Origin: B1 sp034439755
GTDB taxonomy: Bacteria; Bacteroidota; Bacteroidia; UKL13-3
Reading direction: 5' to 3'
DNA length: 64,000 nt
Assembly: GCA_034439755.1 (NCBI GenBank)
Contig: JAWXAZ010000034.1
Location: 4,114-68,113 of the forward strand
In this document: positions 1 through 8,298 of the stretch, piece after piece
How positions within the stretch are numbered: the stretch's first letter is position 1
Layout of the letters: each line of letters begins with the position of its first letter
Position numbers and translations under genes: made by a program
The notes under the pieces: model-generated
What the model was told of the DNA's origin: nothing
What the model saw: the letters and a program-made list of their open reading frames with translations, nothing else
Database searches by the model: none

Positions 1-56
1 TAAACAAATTTTAAAGAACTAAATAGTTCCTAAAATATGTTTAAATTTGAAAATTG

Positions 57-467
57 ATGAAAATAACTGTATCAAGAAAAGCCCACTTTAATTCGGCACA
101 CCGATTGCATTTGCCCCAATGGAGCGAAAAGGAAAACAAGGATTATTTTGGCTTGTGCAATAATCCGAATTTTCATGGCCACAACTATGATTTAATTGTT
201 TCAATAACTGGTGAAATAGATCCAATAACAGGATACTTGTACGACATGAAGAAGCTGAGCGACCTTATTAAATTGGAGATTGAGGAAAGATTTGATCACA
301 AGAATTTAAATTTAGATTGTATTGAGTTCTCTACGTTAAACCCAACCACAGAAAACATGGCAGTGGTAATATGGAATATACTTAGAGAGCAATTGGGAGA
401 TAACTTAAAACTTAAAGTAACACTTTATGAAACAGAAAGAAACTTCGTTGAATACAACGGAAATTAA
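57..467 (+). CDS. queD: 6-carboxytetrahydropterin synthase (PTPS/QueD family)
   Basis: PTPS-fold enzyme that converts 7,8-dihydroneopterin triphosphate to 6-carboxy-tetrahydropterin in queuosine/7-deazaguanine synthesis. Visible zinc ligands are His15 (in HFNSAH) and His40/His42 (in NFHGHNY). The likely nucleophile is Cys34 in GLCNN, and the acid/base His lies in RFDHKNL. Length of about 136 aa is normal for the family. The ATG at 57 is preferred over an in-frame TTG three bases upstream. The 3' end overlaps folE by 41 bp. FolE makes the substrate of this enzyme, so the pair is a coherent, translationally linked unit. Some Bacteroidota homologues may instead act as pyruvoyl-tetrahydropterin synthase-like enzymes, which sequence alone does not exclude. 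Confidence 0.9.
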   Translation: MKITVSRKAHFNSAHRLHLPQWSEKENKDYFGLCNNPNFHGHNYDLIVSITGEIDPITGYLYDMKKLSDLIKLEIEERFDHKNLNLDCIEFSTLNPTTENMAVVIWNILREQLGDNLKLKVTLYETERNFVEYNGN

Positions 468-1122
468 AAATCTTCAGATTGAAGAAATTGGTGAAAATCA
501 TGTTGGGTTTTCAATGGAAACTCCTATTAGGGAAGATGCATTTGCCATGGATGATGAATTAAAAATCGAACTTATTGAGAAGCATTTTAAAGAAATCATG
601 CTTATTTTGGGTTTAGATTTATCTGACGATTCATTAAGCGGTACGCCACACAGGGTAGCAAAAATGTATGTGAAAGAAATGTTTAGAGGCCTTGATCCTA
701 AAAACTTACCGGTAGCAAAATTGTTCGAAAACAAATATCAATATCGCAACATGCTTATTGAAAAGAACATTTCGTTTCACAGTGTTTGTGAGCATCATTT
801 TGTTCCAATTATTGGCAAGGCGCATGTTGCCTATATTCCAAATGGCAAGGTAGTTGGTCTTTCCAAACTAAATAGAATTGTAAGATACTTTGCGCAAAGG
901 CCACAGGTTCAAGAGCGCATGACTGTTCAAATCGTAAACATGCTTAAAGAAGCTTTAAACACAGAAGACGTTGCAGTTATTATTGAGGCAGATCACATGT
1001 GTGTAGCAATGCGTGGTGTTCAAGATATTACTAGTAGCACCATTACATCTGAATTTAGCGGAAAATTTTTAGATGGAAAAACAAGAGAAGAATTGATGAA
1101 TCTTATTACAATGGACAAATAA
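427..1122 (+). CDS. folE: GTP cyclohydrolase I
   Basis: Converts GTP to 7,8-dihydroneopterin triphosphate, the first step of folate and queuosine precursor synthesis. The family signature CEHHF at residues 121-125 and the MCVAMRGV segment with Cys192 supply the zinc ligands Cys121, His124 and Cys192. The KVVGLSKLNRIVRYFAQRPQ segment is typical of FolE1. The protein is 231 aa with a 30-40 residue variable N-terminus. The ATG at 427 lies inside the end of queD (41 bp overlap). A start further downstream is possible, but no better ribosome site is visible. Confidence 0.95.
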   Translation: MKQKETSLNTTEIKNLQIEEIGENHVGFSMETPIREDAFAMDDELKIELIEKHFKEIMLILGLDLSDDSLSGTPHRVAKMYVKEMFRGLDPKNLPVAKLFENKYQYRNMLIEKNISFHSVCEHHFVPIIGKAHVAYIPNGKVVGLSKLNRIVRYFAQRPQVQERMTVQIVNMLKEALNTEDVAVIIEADHMCVAMRGVQDITSSTITSEFSGKFLDGKTREELMNLITMDK

Positions 1123-1135
1123 TGCCTTGTTAATT

Positions 1136-2398
1136 TTATTGGTTCGGCACAAAAACTTTTCCTGAAATTATGGTTTTATCTATTTGATCTACGCCAAAAA
1201 AGTAAGGGATAATGGCAAGACTTTGCATAGGTTTAGTTAAGATAATATTTCCTAATTTTCCAATGCTGATTGAACCTAATTCATTGCTCAAATCTAGCGC
1301 GTAAGCTCCATTGATGGTACAGGCGTTAATTGCTTCTTCTGGGCTTAATTTCATTTGAGAACAAGCGAGTGCAACCACAAAGCCCATTCTACCATTTGGC
1401 GTGGTTCCAGGGTTATAATCGCTGGCTAAACATACAGGTAATCCTGCATCTATCATATTTCTTACAGGTGCATAAGGTATGCCTAAAAAGAAAGAACACC
1501 CAGGCAGTGCTACGGGCATTGTTTGGCTGTTCAAAAGAGCGGCAATTTCTGCTTCACCGGTGTATTCCAAATGGTCTACACTAAGTGCATTATTTTGCAC
1601 GGCCACTTGAACACCACCGGTATATCCCAATTCATTTCCATGTATTTTGGCCTTTAGCCCAAATTTTGCGGCCTCCTTTAAGAGATAATTGCATTCGCTT
1701 ACACTAAAAAATCCTTGATCGCAGAATACATCCATATAATCTGCTAAGCCTTCTGCTATAATAACAGGCAACATTTCGGAAACAATTAAATCGATATATG
1801 CTTGGTGATTTTCCTTGTATTCTTTTGGGAAGGCATGTGCCCCTAAAAAAGTGGACTTTATAGGGATAGGAGAAATTGCTTTTAGGCGCTTAATAACGCG
1901 CAGCATTTTGAGCTCATCCTTAACCGTAAGCCCGTATCCACTTTTAATTTCAATGGCACCTGTACCGAATGAAATTACCTCGAATAATCTGTTTTTTGCT
2001 TGGTTAAATAATTCGCTTTCACTCATTTCTTGTAAACGCCTGGCAGAATTAAGAATTCCGCCTCCTGCCTCGGCAATTTCCTCATAGGACTTACCATTGA
2101 TTCGCATAACAAATTCTTTTTCGCGCGTTTTGGCAAATACAATGTGCGTATGTGAATCAACATAACAAGGTAACACAAATCTTTCACTAGCATTGATGTA
2201 TTGAAAGGTTGGTTCAGCCCAGTTTTTTTGATCAAATTCACTCATAGGACCATAGGCAGCAATGCGACCATTTTCTATGATTAAATAGGCATTTTCAATT
2301 GACTTTAGCTCACTCATTTGAGCCCCCGAAAGTTTCAATTGTTGCGATTCTAATATTCCACAAAGGGATTTAATTTGAGTTAGAACAAGATTTGACAT
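1136..2398 (-). CDS. hutI: Imidazolonepropionase
   Basis: Metal-dependent amidohydrolase that opens 4-imidazolone-5-propionate to N-formimino-glutamate in histidine degradation. The 420-aa length fits. Metal-site motifs are DSHTH near residue 80, HGNELG near 250, SVDHLEY near 275 and ASDYNPGT near 330. It converges on folE with only 13 bp between the two stops. No hutH, hutU or hutG is present in the window, so the rest of the pathway must lie elsewhere or be absent. Confidence 0.94.
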   Translation of the reverse strand: MSNLVLTQIKSLCGILESQQLKLSGAQMSELKSIENAYLIIENGRIAAYGPMSEFDQKNWAEPTFQYINASERFVLPCYVDSHTHIVFAKTREKEFVMRINGKSYEEIAEAGGGILNSARRLQEMSESELFNQAKNRLFEVISFGTGAIEIKSGYGLTVKDELKMLRVIKRLKAISPIPIKSTFLGAHAFPKEYKENHQAYIDLIVSEMLPVIIAEGLADYMDVFCDQGFFSVSECNYLLKEAAKFGLKAKIHGNELGYTGGVQVAVQNNALSVDHLEYTGEAEIAALLNSQTMPVALPGCSFFLGIPYAPVRNMIDAGLPVCLASDYNPGTTPNGRMGFVVALACSQMKLSPEEAINACTINGAYALDLSNELGSISIGKLGNIILTKPMQSLAIIPYFFGVDQIDKTIISGKVFVPNQ

Positions 2399-2464
2399 GA
2401 CAAGGGCAAAATACCAAAAAGAAAGAACGACACCAAACTATTTCGACAGAAGCTACCCGAATAC

Positions 2465-2734
2465 TCAATTAGAATCTTGCAGAAATTTCAATATTTTTTG
2501 TGATTCATCCTCGGTCAGACTTGTTCTAACGCGCATGTGCATTACTATTACCTCCCATTGGGCATCGTTGTAATCTTCTGGATCTGGGGAATAATGACAC
2601 CTTGAACAGTTTTCGCTCCATAAAATTGCACCCGATTTTTCTTTTACCGCGGCCGAAGTTTTGCAAGAAGGTAAAGATAAAAATAGCATTGAAACAAAGC
2701 AGGCAAAAATGATGGTATAGATTAGCTTTTTCAT
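2465..2734 (-). CDS. Small c-type heme lipoprotein
   Basis: 89-aa protein with a lipoprotein signal peptide (lipobox LPSC near residue 24) and one heme-attachment motif, CSRCH, near residue 43. A methionine in HMRVR could be the distal heme ligand. It is probably a periplasm-facing monoheme electron carrier anchored to a membrane. It is the third gene of the minus-strand set (cytochrome, outer-membrane barrel, this gene), 12 bp after the barrel gene. Its role is inferred from the motif and the surrounding Fe-S/NrfD locus. Confidence 0.72.
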   Translation of the reverse strand: MKKLIYTIIFACFVSMLFLSLPSCKTSAAVKEKSGAILWSENCSRCHYSPDPEDYNDAQWEVIVMHMRVRTSLTEDESQKILKFLQDSN

Positions 2735-2746
2735 GTAAATAAAAAA

Positions 2747-3946
2747 TTAAAACCCCGTAACAAATCGAACCAAAATAGCTTCTGTAGAAACACCGTGCAA
2801 TCCATCTCCTTTTTCATACGCGATACGCAAACCTATTCGTAGGCTCAACCAATATGAGATTCCTAAATCTGTGCGCTGTGCATATCCACCCCATAAAGCG
2901 TCATTGGCAAAATCGGCCACACTGTATCTGCCTATAAATTCGAACCGCTTCATGTATTTATTGTGAACCAATGCAGGACGTAAAGACAACCTAACATAAT
3001 AAATATTACTCCTATTTTCGAAGGAATAAACATCGCCCTTTTCATCAAAATAATTGGCCTTATCTACCTCCAGAAAATTAACCTGACCTTTAAAATCTAT
3101 CATTGATTTAAGGGCAGGATAAGTTTTGTGATAAGTAACATCAAAAGAGTATGCCTTAGACATCAAATGCTCGTAGGCAGTTTTAACATCCCCAACTTCA
3201 CTGTAACTCCAAGAACCACCTATTTCTAAAGAAGAATTTGAAAGCGGCAAATACCCTATTCTACCACCAAAAGATTTATTGGAATTATTGTCGAAAAAGT
3301 TCTCATAATTTAAGGTTCCAGCTAAATGCGTTTCGGATAAACCATCGTTTAATTTTGCGCCATTTGAAACATATAAAACATAATTCATTTTACTATCTCC
3401 CACGTAAAAACCACCTCTTAAATCCACACCCATTTCGGGAGAAATTGGACCAATATTTGGGACGCCATCCATTTGTCTTAAACCAAGCGGCGCATTAGGC
3501 AATTTCTCTATAAATGGCGCTTCAATTCGCTCGGTGTATAAACCAAAAGGAGTAAGCATTTTTCCCATTCCAACGGTCATATATTTATTGATAATATAGG
3601 ACAGTTTTAGGTATTCAATTTTGGTGTTAATATTACCGCTATCGGTATAAAATTCGACCTGACTTTCGAAGAACAATTTTTCTCCCAACATCCATACCAT
3701 TGTTGGGCTGAAACCAACACGCGTAAAATTGGTTTTTATTTCGCTGTGTGGATCATAAATGAAGTCGGAATAGGCATAACCGATTATGACATTTTTAGTA
3801 ATTCCAGATAAGCCTTTAAAATCCTTTGGTTCTTTGGTTTCGGTTTGAACCAATTTTGGCTCTTGTTCCATTTCTTGCGCAACGGTAGGCATTGCATAAA
3901 ACCCTGCTAACAGCAACAATAAAATACGCGTATTCGTTTTTTTCAT
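2747..3946 (-). CDS. Predicted outer-membrane beta-barrel (porin-like) protein
   Basis: About 399 aa with a clear signal peptide ending in an AQ-type cleavage site, followed by alternating hydrophobic/polar strands rich in aromatic residues and a C-terminal phenylalanine (RFVTGF), as expected for an outer-membrane barrel. It lies 12 bp downstream of a cytochrome c gene and 12 bp upstream of a heme lipoprotein gene, so the three are probably co-transcribed. ATG codons at 3946 and 3952 are both possible; MKKTN at 3946 gives the cleaner signal peptide. Substrate unknown. A role as passage for an ion, or as scaffold for an electron-transfer module, is inference only. Confidence 0.7.
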   Translation of the reverse strand: MKKTNTRILLLLLAGFYAMPTVAQEMEQEPKLVQTETKEPKDFKGLSGITKNVIIGYAYSDFIYDPHSEIKTNFTRVGFSPTMVWMLGEKLFFESQVEFYTDSGNINTKIEYLKLSYIINKYMTVGMGKMLTPFGLYTERIEAPFIEKLPNAPLGLRQMDGVPNIGPISPEMGVDLRGGFYVGDSKMNYVLYVSNGAKLNDGLSETHLAGTLNYENFFDNNSNKSFGGRIGYLPLSNSSLEIGGSWSYSEVGDVKTAYEHLMSKAYSFDVTYHKTYPALKSMIDFKGQVNFLEVDKANYFDEKGDVYSFENRSNIYYVRLSLRPALVHNKYMKRFEFIGRYSVADFANDALWGGYAQRTDLGISYWLSLRIGLRIAYEKGDGLHGVSTEAILVRFVTGF

Positions 3947-3958
3947 ACACATTCGAAA

Positions 3959-4432
3959 TTATTTTTTTCGTTTCCTTTTATGAGATCCTTTAAATTGATT
4001 TTCGCTTTGAACAAGTCGGATATATAATACAACTTGCCAAATTTCGGTGGTATCCAACTTTGCGTTGAAACTAGGCATGGGTTTTTTACCCGTATATATT
4101 TTCCAAAAAAGCGATCCATCCGATTCAGCAAGTACGCCCTTATGGTTTAGGTCGCCAGGAGAAACACTGAGTCCAAACCCGGCCTCTCCATCACCATTGC
4201 CCCATTTGCCATGGCAAACCTCACATTCCATAGCATAAATTCTTTTTCCGTTTTGAAGATGGATTGGTTCAGGCAGAATAGGCGATACCAAAGTATCTGT
4301 ATAGGAAGGTGCAATCCATTTATTTACTGGGGCATTTCTATGAACACCAATTTTCAATACCTTGGCATTAACCCAAAAAATTAGGATAAAAACGGAGAAC
4401 AAAATTGATAAGTAGTATTTTTTGGACAGCAT
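3959..4432 (-). CDS. Monoheme cytochrome c
   Basis: About 157 aa with an N-terminal membrane segment or uncleaved signal and a CEVCHG heme motif in the middle. The KPMPSF segment is the usual distal-methionine region, and a WQVVLYIR-like C-terminal helix completes a class I cytochrome c fold. The C-terminus is strongly basic. The ATG at 4432 is preferred to an upstream TTG at 4462. It closely resembles the cytochrome at 8863-9276 in the heme and distal regions, so the divergent arms of this locus carry paralogues. It is first in the minus-strand set, directly downstream of the shared operator region. Confidence 0.82.
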   Translation of the reverse strand: MLSKKYYLSILFSVFILIFWVNAKVLKIGVHRNAPVNKWIAPSYTDTLVSPILPEPIHLQNGKRIYAMECEVCHGKWGNGDGEAGFGLSVSPGDLNHKGVLAESDGSLFWKIYTGKKPMPSFNAKLDTTEIWQVVLYIRLVQSENQFKGSHKRKRKK

Positions 4433-4483
4433 GGGAACTATTAATTCATAGGCAAAAGTCAATCTGATTTACACAAAAAATCA

Positions 4484-4539
4484 TGACTTATGTCAGGTTA
4501 AAAAGTGAAAACTATCACATGGTCCACTGATATCCATCA
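4484..4539. promoter_or_regulatory. Triple TGA-N6-TCA operator array (CRP/FNR-family type)
   Basis: Three palindromic sites lie in the divergent promoter: TGACTTATGTCA at 4484-4495, TGAAAACTATCA at 4506-4517 (within the perfect GTGA-N6-TCAC) and TGATATCCATCA at 4528-4539. Their centres (4489.5, 4511.5, 4533.5) are exactly 22 bp apart, about two helical turns. TGA-N6-TCA is the core recognised by CRP/FNR-superfamily regulators. The array sits between the two arms of the cytochrome/Fe-S/NrfD locus and could control both. Which regulator binds is unknown; none is encoded nearby. Confidence 0.6.
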
Positions 4540-4624
4540 TAAAAAACTGGCGCACCCAGAGGCATATTTGTGTTAGCAAAAAGTCGAAATAATTAAACTT
4601 ACATCATAGAAACATTTAATAATT

Positions 4625-5011
4625 ATGAAACCAAAATTTAAAATCTTATCACTTTCGGTTCTAACCATTTTCCTTGCCTCATGCGAGAAAGAATATATAC
4701 CAGGACCAGCACCAATTGACCTTACGGTACCAGTTAGTTTTTCGGCGAAAGTTATTCCCATTTTTACAACAAGTTGTTTGGGATCTGCTTGCCATGGAAC
4801 AGGTGGTATTGCTCCAATTTTAACAGCAGACAAGGCTTATAGCGAATTAACTACCAAGGGCTTTGTTATTGATTCGGTTGCAATAGGAAACAATTCGTTA
4901 TATGTAAGTATGACAAGTACCGATGCTCCAATGCCTCCAGGAGGATTATTAAGCAACGAAAAGATTGATCTTGTAAAAACTTGGATATTACAAGGCTTTG
5001 AAAACAACTAA
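4625..5011 (+). CDS. Lipoprotein with a c-type heme motif
   Basis: 128 aa with a lipoprotein signal (lipobox LASC, Cys near residue 20). The single candidate heme site CLGSACH has four residues between the cysteines (CX4CH) instead of the usual two. MPPGG near residue 100 may provide a distal methionine. It opens the plus-strand arm. Similar small heme lipoproteins precede DUF5777 barrels in Bacteroidota (recalled, not checked). Heme attachment at a CX4CH site is known in some multiheme cytochromes but needs confirmation here. Confidence 0.7.
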   Translation: MKPKFKILSLSVLTIFLASCEKEYIPGPAPIDLTVPVSFSAKVIPIFTTSCLGSACHGTGGIAPILTADKAYSELTTKGFVIDSVAIGNNSLYVSMTSTDAPMPPGGLLSNEKIDLVKTWILQGFENN

Positions 5012-5030
5012 TCATTTAAATAAAACATTC

Positions 5031-5927
5031 ATGAAAACTAATCATATTAAAGCCGTAATTTTATCTTGCATAATGTGGGCACCAATATGTGTACTTGCGC
5101 AGGAAACACCAGCAGAAGCTGAGGTTCCAGAGGTAATAAAAGGAACCTTTGAAAACAGCATTCATATTAACAATCAAACCGTCCAAACAACCGATAAAGG
5201 TTATTTGGATTTTTTAATTCAGCACAGATTCGGAGTAGTAGATAAACCTTCTGATTTTTATGGTTTATATGCGCCTTCAAACATTAGAATGTATTTTGGG
5301 TATGGTATAACTAGAAATTTATCTGTAGGTATAGGCGCCACAAAAAACAAACAGTTATATGATTTCAGTTTAAAGTATGCCATTTTAAGACAAAAAACAA
5401 GTGGAATGCCTGTATCTCTTACCTACTCGGGAAATTGGGGTATAAAAGGAGGAGATAAGGAAAGTCTAATAAATAGCACGCTAAATTACAAAGCCACTAA
5501 CAGATATTCTTATTATAATGAGCTTTTATTAGCTAGAAAAATAACCAAAAAACTTTCCTTGCAAGTTGGTTTGAATTATGGTCATTACAACCTAGTGGAT
5601 AGCGCTACCATGTATGGCAAAAATGATTTATTTGGTGTATCTTTTGTAGGCAGATATAAATTTAGTCCACAAGGCTCTTTTATACTTGAATTTGACAACC
5701 CGTTAAATGTATCTGATATGCCAATAAAAAATAGGCCATTGCCTAACTTAGGTTTAGGTGTAGAGTTCTCTACAGGATACCATCAATTTCAATTGTTCAT
5801 TTGTAACTCAAGTGGAATATTAAGTCAGGAAGCCAAATTTTTTAACCGCAACGATTTTAAGAATCTTGGCGTACCGGGCTATTTGATTGGCTTTAACATG
5901 ACCCGTCAATTCGGATTTGGAGAATAA
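5031..5927 (+). CDS. DUF5777-like outer-membrane beta-barrel protein
   Basis: About 298 aa with a signal peptide ending in LAQ, then amphipathic strands. The region around residues 50-75 (LIQHRFG...GLYAPSNIRMYFGYG) is what I recall as typical of DUF5777 proteins. It ends in FGFGE. ATG 5031 is preferred over an in-frame TTG at 4998 that overlaps the previous gene. It sits 19 bp after the heme lipoprotein and 34 bp before the Fe-S protein. Function unknown; its place in the operon suggests an outer-membrane partner of the electron-transfer module. Confidence 0.72.
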   Translation: MKTNHIKAVILSCIMWAPICVLAQETPAEAEVPEVIKGTFENSIHINNQTVQTTDKGYLDFLIQHRFGVVDKPSDFYGLYAPSNIRMYFGYGITRNLSVGIGATKNKQLYDFSLKYAILRQKTSGMPVSLTYSGNWGIKGGDKESLINSTLNYKATNRYSYYNELLLARKITKKLSLQVGLNYGHYNLVDSATMYGKNDLFGVSFVGRYKFSPQGSFILEFDNPLNVSDMPIKNRPLPNLGLGVEFSTGYHQFQLFICNSSGILSQEAKFFNRNDFKNLGVPGYLIGFNMTRQFGFGE

Positions 5928-5961
5928 TTTTTAAGTTTCTAAGCTCTTTATAAAGGTAATT

Positions 5962-6894
5962 ATGAAAAAAGAAAATGAAGACCCCAACAGAAGAAGTTTC
6001 TTGAAACTTGGACTATTGGCAGGAGCTGCGGCTGTTGTGACCGTGGGGGCTAAAAATTCACTTTTGGCAGATGAGCCAGGAGAAGATGCTGGCAATAAAG
6101 TAAAGGTAAAAACATCGGATGGGGAAATTGTAGAAGTAGATTCCAACATGGTAAACCATCCTGCAGAAGGTAATCTTGAAAAAATAAATGTTCGTGAACC
6201 TATTGCCGGCAAAAAGTTTGTAATGGTTATTGATTTGGCACGATGTTCCAATGAGCGGGCATGTATTGAAGGTTGCCAAAGCATGCATGGAATGATGGCA
6301 CCTGTTGAGTATATTAAGGTAAAGAAGATGCAAGACTCGGAGTTGGCAGCTCCCTATTGGTTCCCTACCTTATGCTACCAATGCGACAATCCACCTTGCA
6401 CCAAGGTTTGCCCAGTAGACGCCACATTTAAAAGGGCAGATGGTATAGTTGCGGTTGACAGTGAGAGGTGCATTGGATGTAAATTTTGCATGGCAGCATG
6501 CCCTTATTCTGCCCGTAGTTTCAACTTTGGTAGGCCAGAGCAGGTTACTATTAGTGAAACCAAAAAATGTGATGATAACCATTGCTGCACCACTAAATCA
6601 GAAATGGTTGGAACTGTTTCAAAATGCGATTTTTGTCCAGATAGCGCGGCTAAAGGAATACTACCAGCCTGTGTTACAGAATGTCCAAATGGAACCATAT
6701 TCTATGGAGATGAATTAGAGGATGCCGTTACAAATGGAGAGGAAACATTTAGGTTAAGTGAATTGCTCAAAAAAAGGTCTGGATATAGGCAATTTGAGGA
6801 ATTAGGAACTAAACCAAGAGTATATTATTTACCGCCAGTTAATAGGCAATTTCCATTTGAAGACGCAGAAGGACCAGTTAATACCATAGAATAA
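5962..6894 (+). CDS. Tat-exported ferredoxin-like Fe-S subunit (DmsB/TtrB/PsrB type)
   Basis: 310 aa. A twin-arginine signal (RRSFLK followed by an Ala-rich hydrophobic run) at residues 10-35 predicts folded export to the periplasm. Cysteine clusters: residues about 94-104 read C-x5-C-x3-C (CSNERACIEGC), where the second Cys of the usual CxxCxxCxxxC is a Glu. CYQCDNPPCTKVCP near 138, CIGCKFCMAACP near 171 and CDFC...CVTECP near 222-245 are complete. Such subunits wire electrons between a membrane NrfD-type quinol site and a partner. The NrfD gene follows 18 bp downstream. No molybdopterin catalytic subunit is present in the window. Confidence 0.88.
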   Translation: MKKENEDPNRRSFLKLGLLAGAAAVVTVGAKNSLLADEPGEDAGNKVKVKTSDGEIVEVDSNMVNHPAEGNLEKINVREPIAGKKFVMVIDLARCSNERACIEGCQSMHGMMAPVEYIKVKKMQDSELAAPYWFPTLCYQCDNPPCTKVCPVDATFKRADGIVAVDSERCIGCKFCMAACPYSARSFNFGRPEQVTISETKKCDDNHCCTTKSEMVGTVSKCDFCPDSAAKGILPACVTECPNGTIFYGDELEDAVTNGEETFRLSELLKKRSGYRQFEELGTKPRVYYLPPVNRQFPFEDAEGPVNTIE

Positions 6895-6912
6895 ATGTAA
6901 AGGAGTAAAAAT

Positions 6913-8289
6913 ATGATAGATCAAGATTTTCACCCAGAACGTACAAAAAACGAAACCTTTACTCAGGAAGAGTACATGGAAATGAAGCGGGACCTTTTAA
7001 AGCCCATTCAACATATTGGAATCTGGGGTAAAGTATGGATAGGTTTTTTACTAGCAGTAATATTTGCTGGAGTTTATGCCTATTACTTACAAGAAACAAA
7101 AAGTAAATATGTTACTGTAAGCTTAAGAGATTATACGATGTGGGGAGTATATATTTCTAATTTTGTGTTTTTTATTGCGCTGAGTATGATTGGTGTTTTA
7201 ATGTCGGCAGTGCTTAAACTCACCAATAACGAATGGTATAGACCCTTAGCACGTATTGCAGAAGTAGTAGCCTTGGGCGCAATTTGCTTTGCGGGCATTA
7301 GTATTGTTGTTGCCATGGGGAGGCCAGACAGGCTACATTACCTATTTATGTACCCAAGACTTCAATCTCCAATTACATGGGATATTATAGTGGTAATTAC
7401 TTATGTGGTTGCCAGTATGCTGTTGTTATACATCCCTATGATTCCGTCTTTATCAACTTGTCGAAATCACCTTTCAAATATGCCTAAATGGCAAATGAAA
7501 ATGTACGAATGGTTATCATTTGGTTGGGAAGGCAATCCAGAACAATGGAAGCTACTAAGAAAAGGTGTAAAAATTCTTACCATCATGATTATTCCATTAG
7601 GGGTTGCCATACAAACGGTAGATGCTTGGTTATTTGCTACCACCTTGCGCCCTGAGTGGGACAGTACAAATTTTAGTGGATATTTCATTTCAGGCGCATT
7701 TTTATTGGCTACCGCAGCCATGATTGTTGCCACCTTCGTTATTAGAAAAGCATACAATTTAGAGAAATATTTAACAGAACTACACTTCGACAAATTGGGT
7801 CAAGCAATGGTTTTAATGTCGAGCATTTATATTTTCTTTAATATCAATGAATACTTGGTACCTGCCTATAAAATGAGCAGCATGCATGCGAATCATTTGT
7901 TGGATATGTTTATTGGAGACGGCGCTTTGATGTATTGGTTGGTGGTAATATTTGGCTTATTTACACCCGCCATTTTACCTTTATTTCCAGCATTGCGAAA
8001 ACCAGTTCCACTTTTCATTATTGCGCTTATAGCGGTTATTGCGCATTGGTTCAAGCGTTACCTCATTGTAATTCCTGGACAATTGCACAATTACTTACCC
8101 ATTCAAGATGTGCCCGAATCATGGACACATTATTTCCCAAGTGCGGTAGAACTAACCATTGTGGCGGCAACATTTGCAGGAATGCTCCTAATCATTACCT
8201 TATTCTCTCGATTTTTCCCCATCATTTCTGTTTGGGAAGTGGCAGAAGGTAAATTAGAAGGTAAAGACGAAATCATAAACTATAAATAA
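6913..8289 (+). CDS. NrfD/PsrC-family quinol-interacting membrane subunit
   Basis: 458-aa polytopic protein with roughly nine to ten transmembrane helices of the NrfD/PsrC type, which oxidises or reduces (mena)quinol at the periplasmic side and passes electrons to a ferredoxin-like subunit. A rare clear ribosome site (AGGAG) precedes the ATG. It lies between the Fe-S gene and a small membrane-anchored protein gene in one operon. With only FeS + NrfD + cytochromes present, it may deliver quinol electrons to periplasmic cytochromes, as in parts of alternative complex III or related modules. That comparison is inference. Confidence 0.88.
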   Translation: MIDQDFHPERTKNETFTQEEYMEMKRDLLKPIQHIGIWGKVWIGFLLAVIFAGVYAYYLQETKSKYVTVSLRDYTMWGVYISNFVFFIALSMIGVLMSAVLKLTNNEWYRPLARIAEVVALGAICFAGISIVVAMGRPDRLHYLFMYPRLQSPITWDIIVVITYVVASMLLLYIPMIPSLSTCRNHLSNMPKWQMKMYEWLSFGWEGNPEQWKLLRKGVKILTIMIIPLGVAIQTVDAWLFATTLRPEWDSTNFSGYFISGAFLLATAAMIVATFVIRKAYNLEKYLTELHFDKLGQAMVLMSSIYIFFNINEYLVPAYKMSSMHANHLLDMFIGDGALMYWLVVIFGLFTPAILPLFPALRKPVPLFIIALIAVIAHWFKRYLIVIPGQLHNYLPIQDVPESWTHYFPSAVELTIVAATFAGMLLIITLFSRFFPIISVWEVAEGKLEGKDEIINYK

Positions 8290-8298
8290 GAAGGTATT

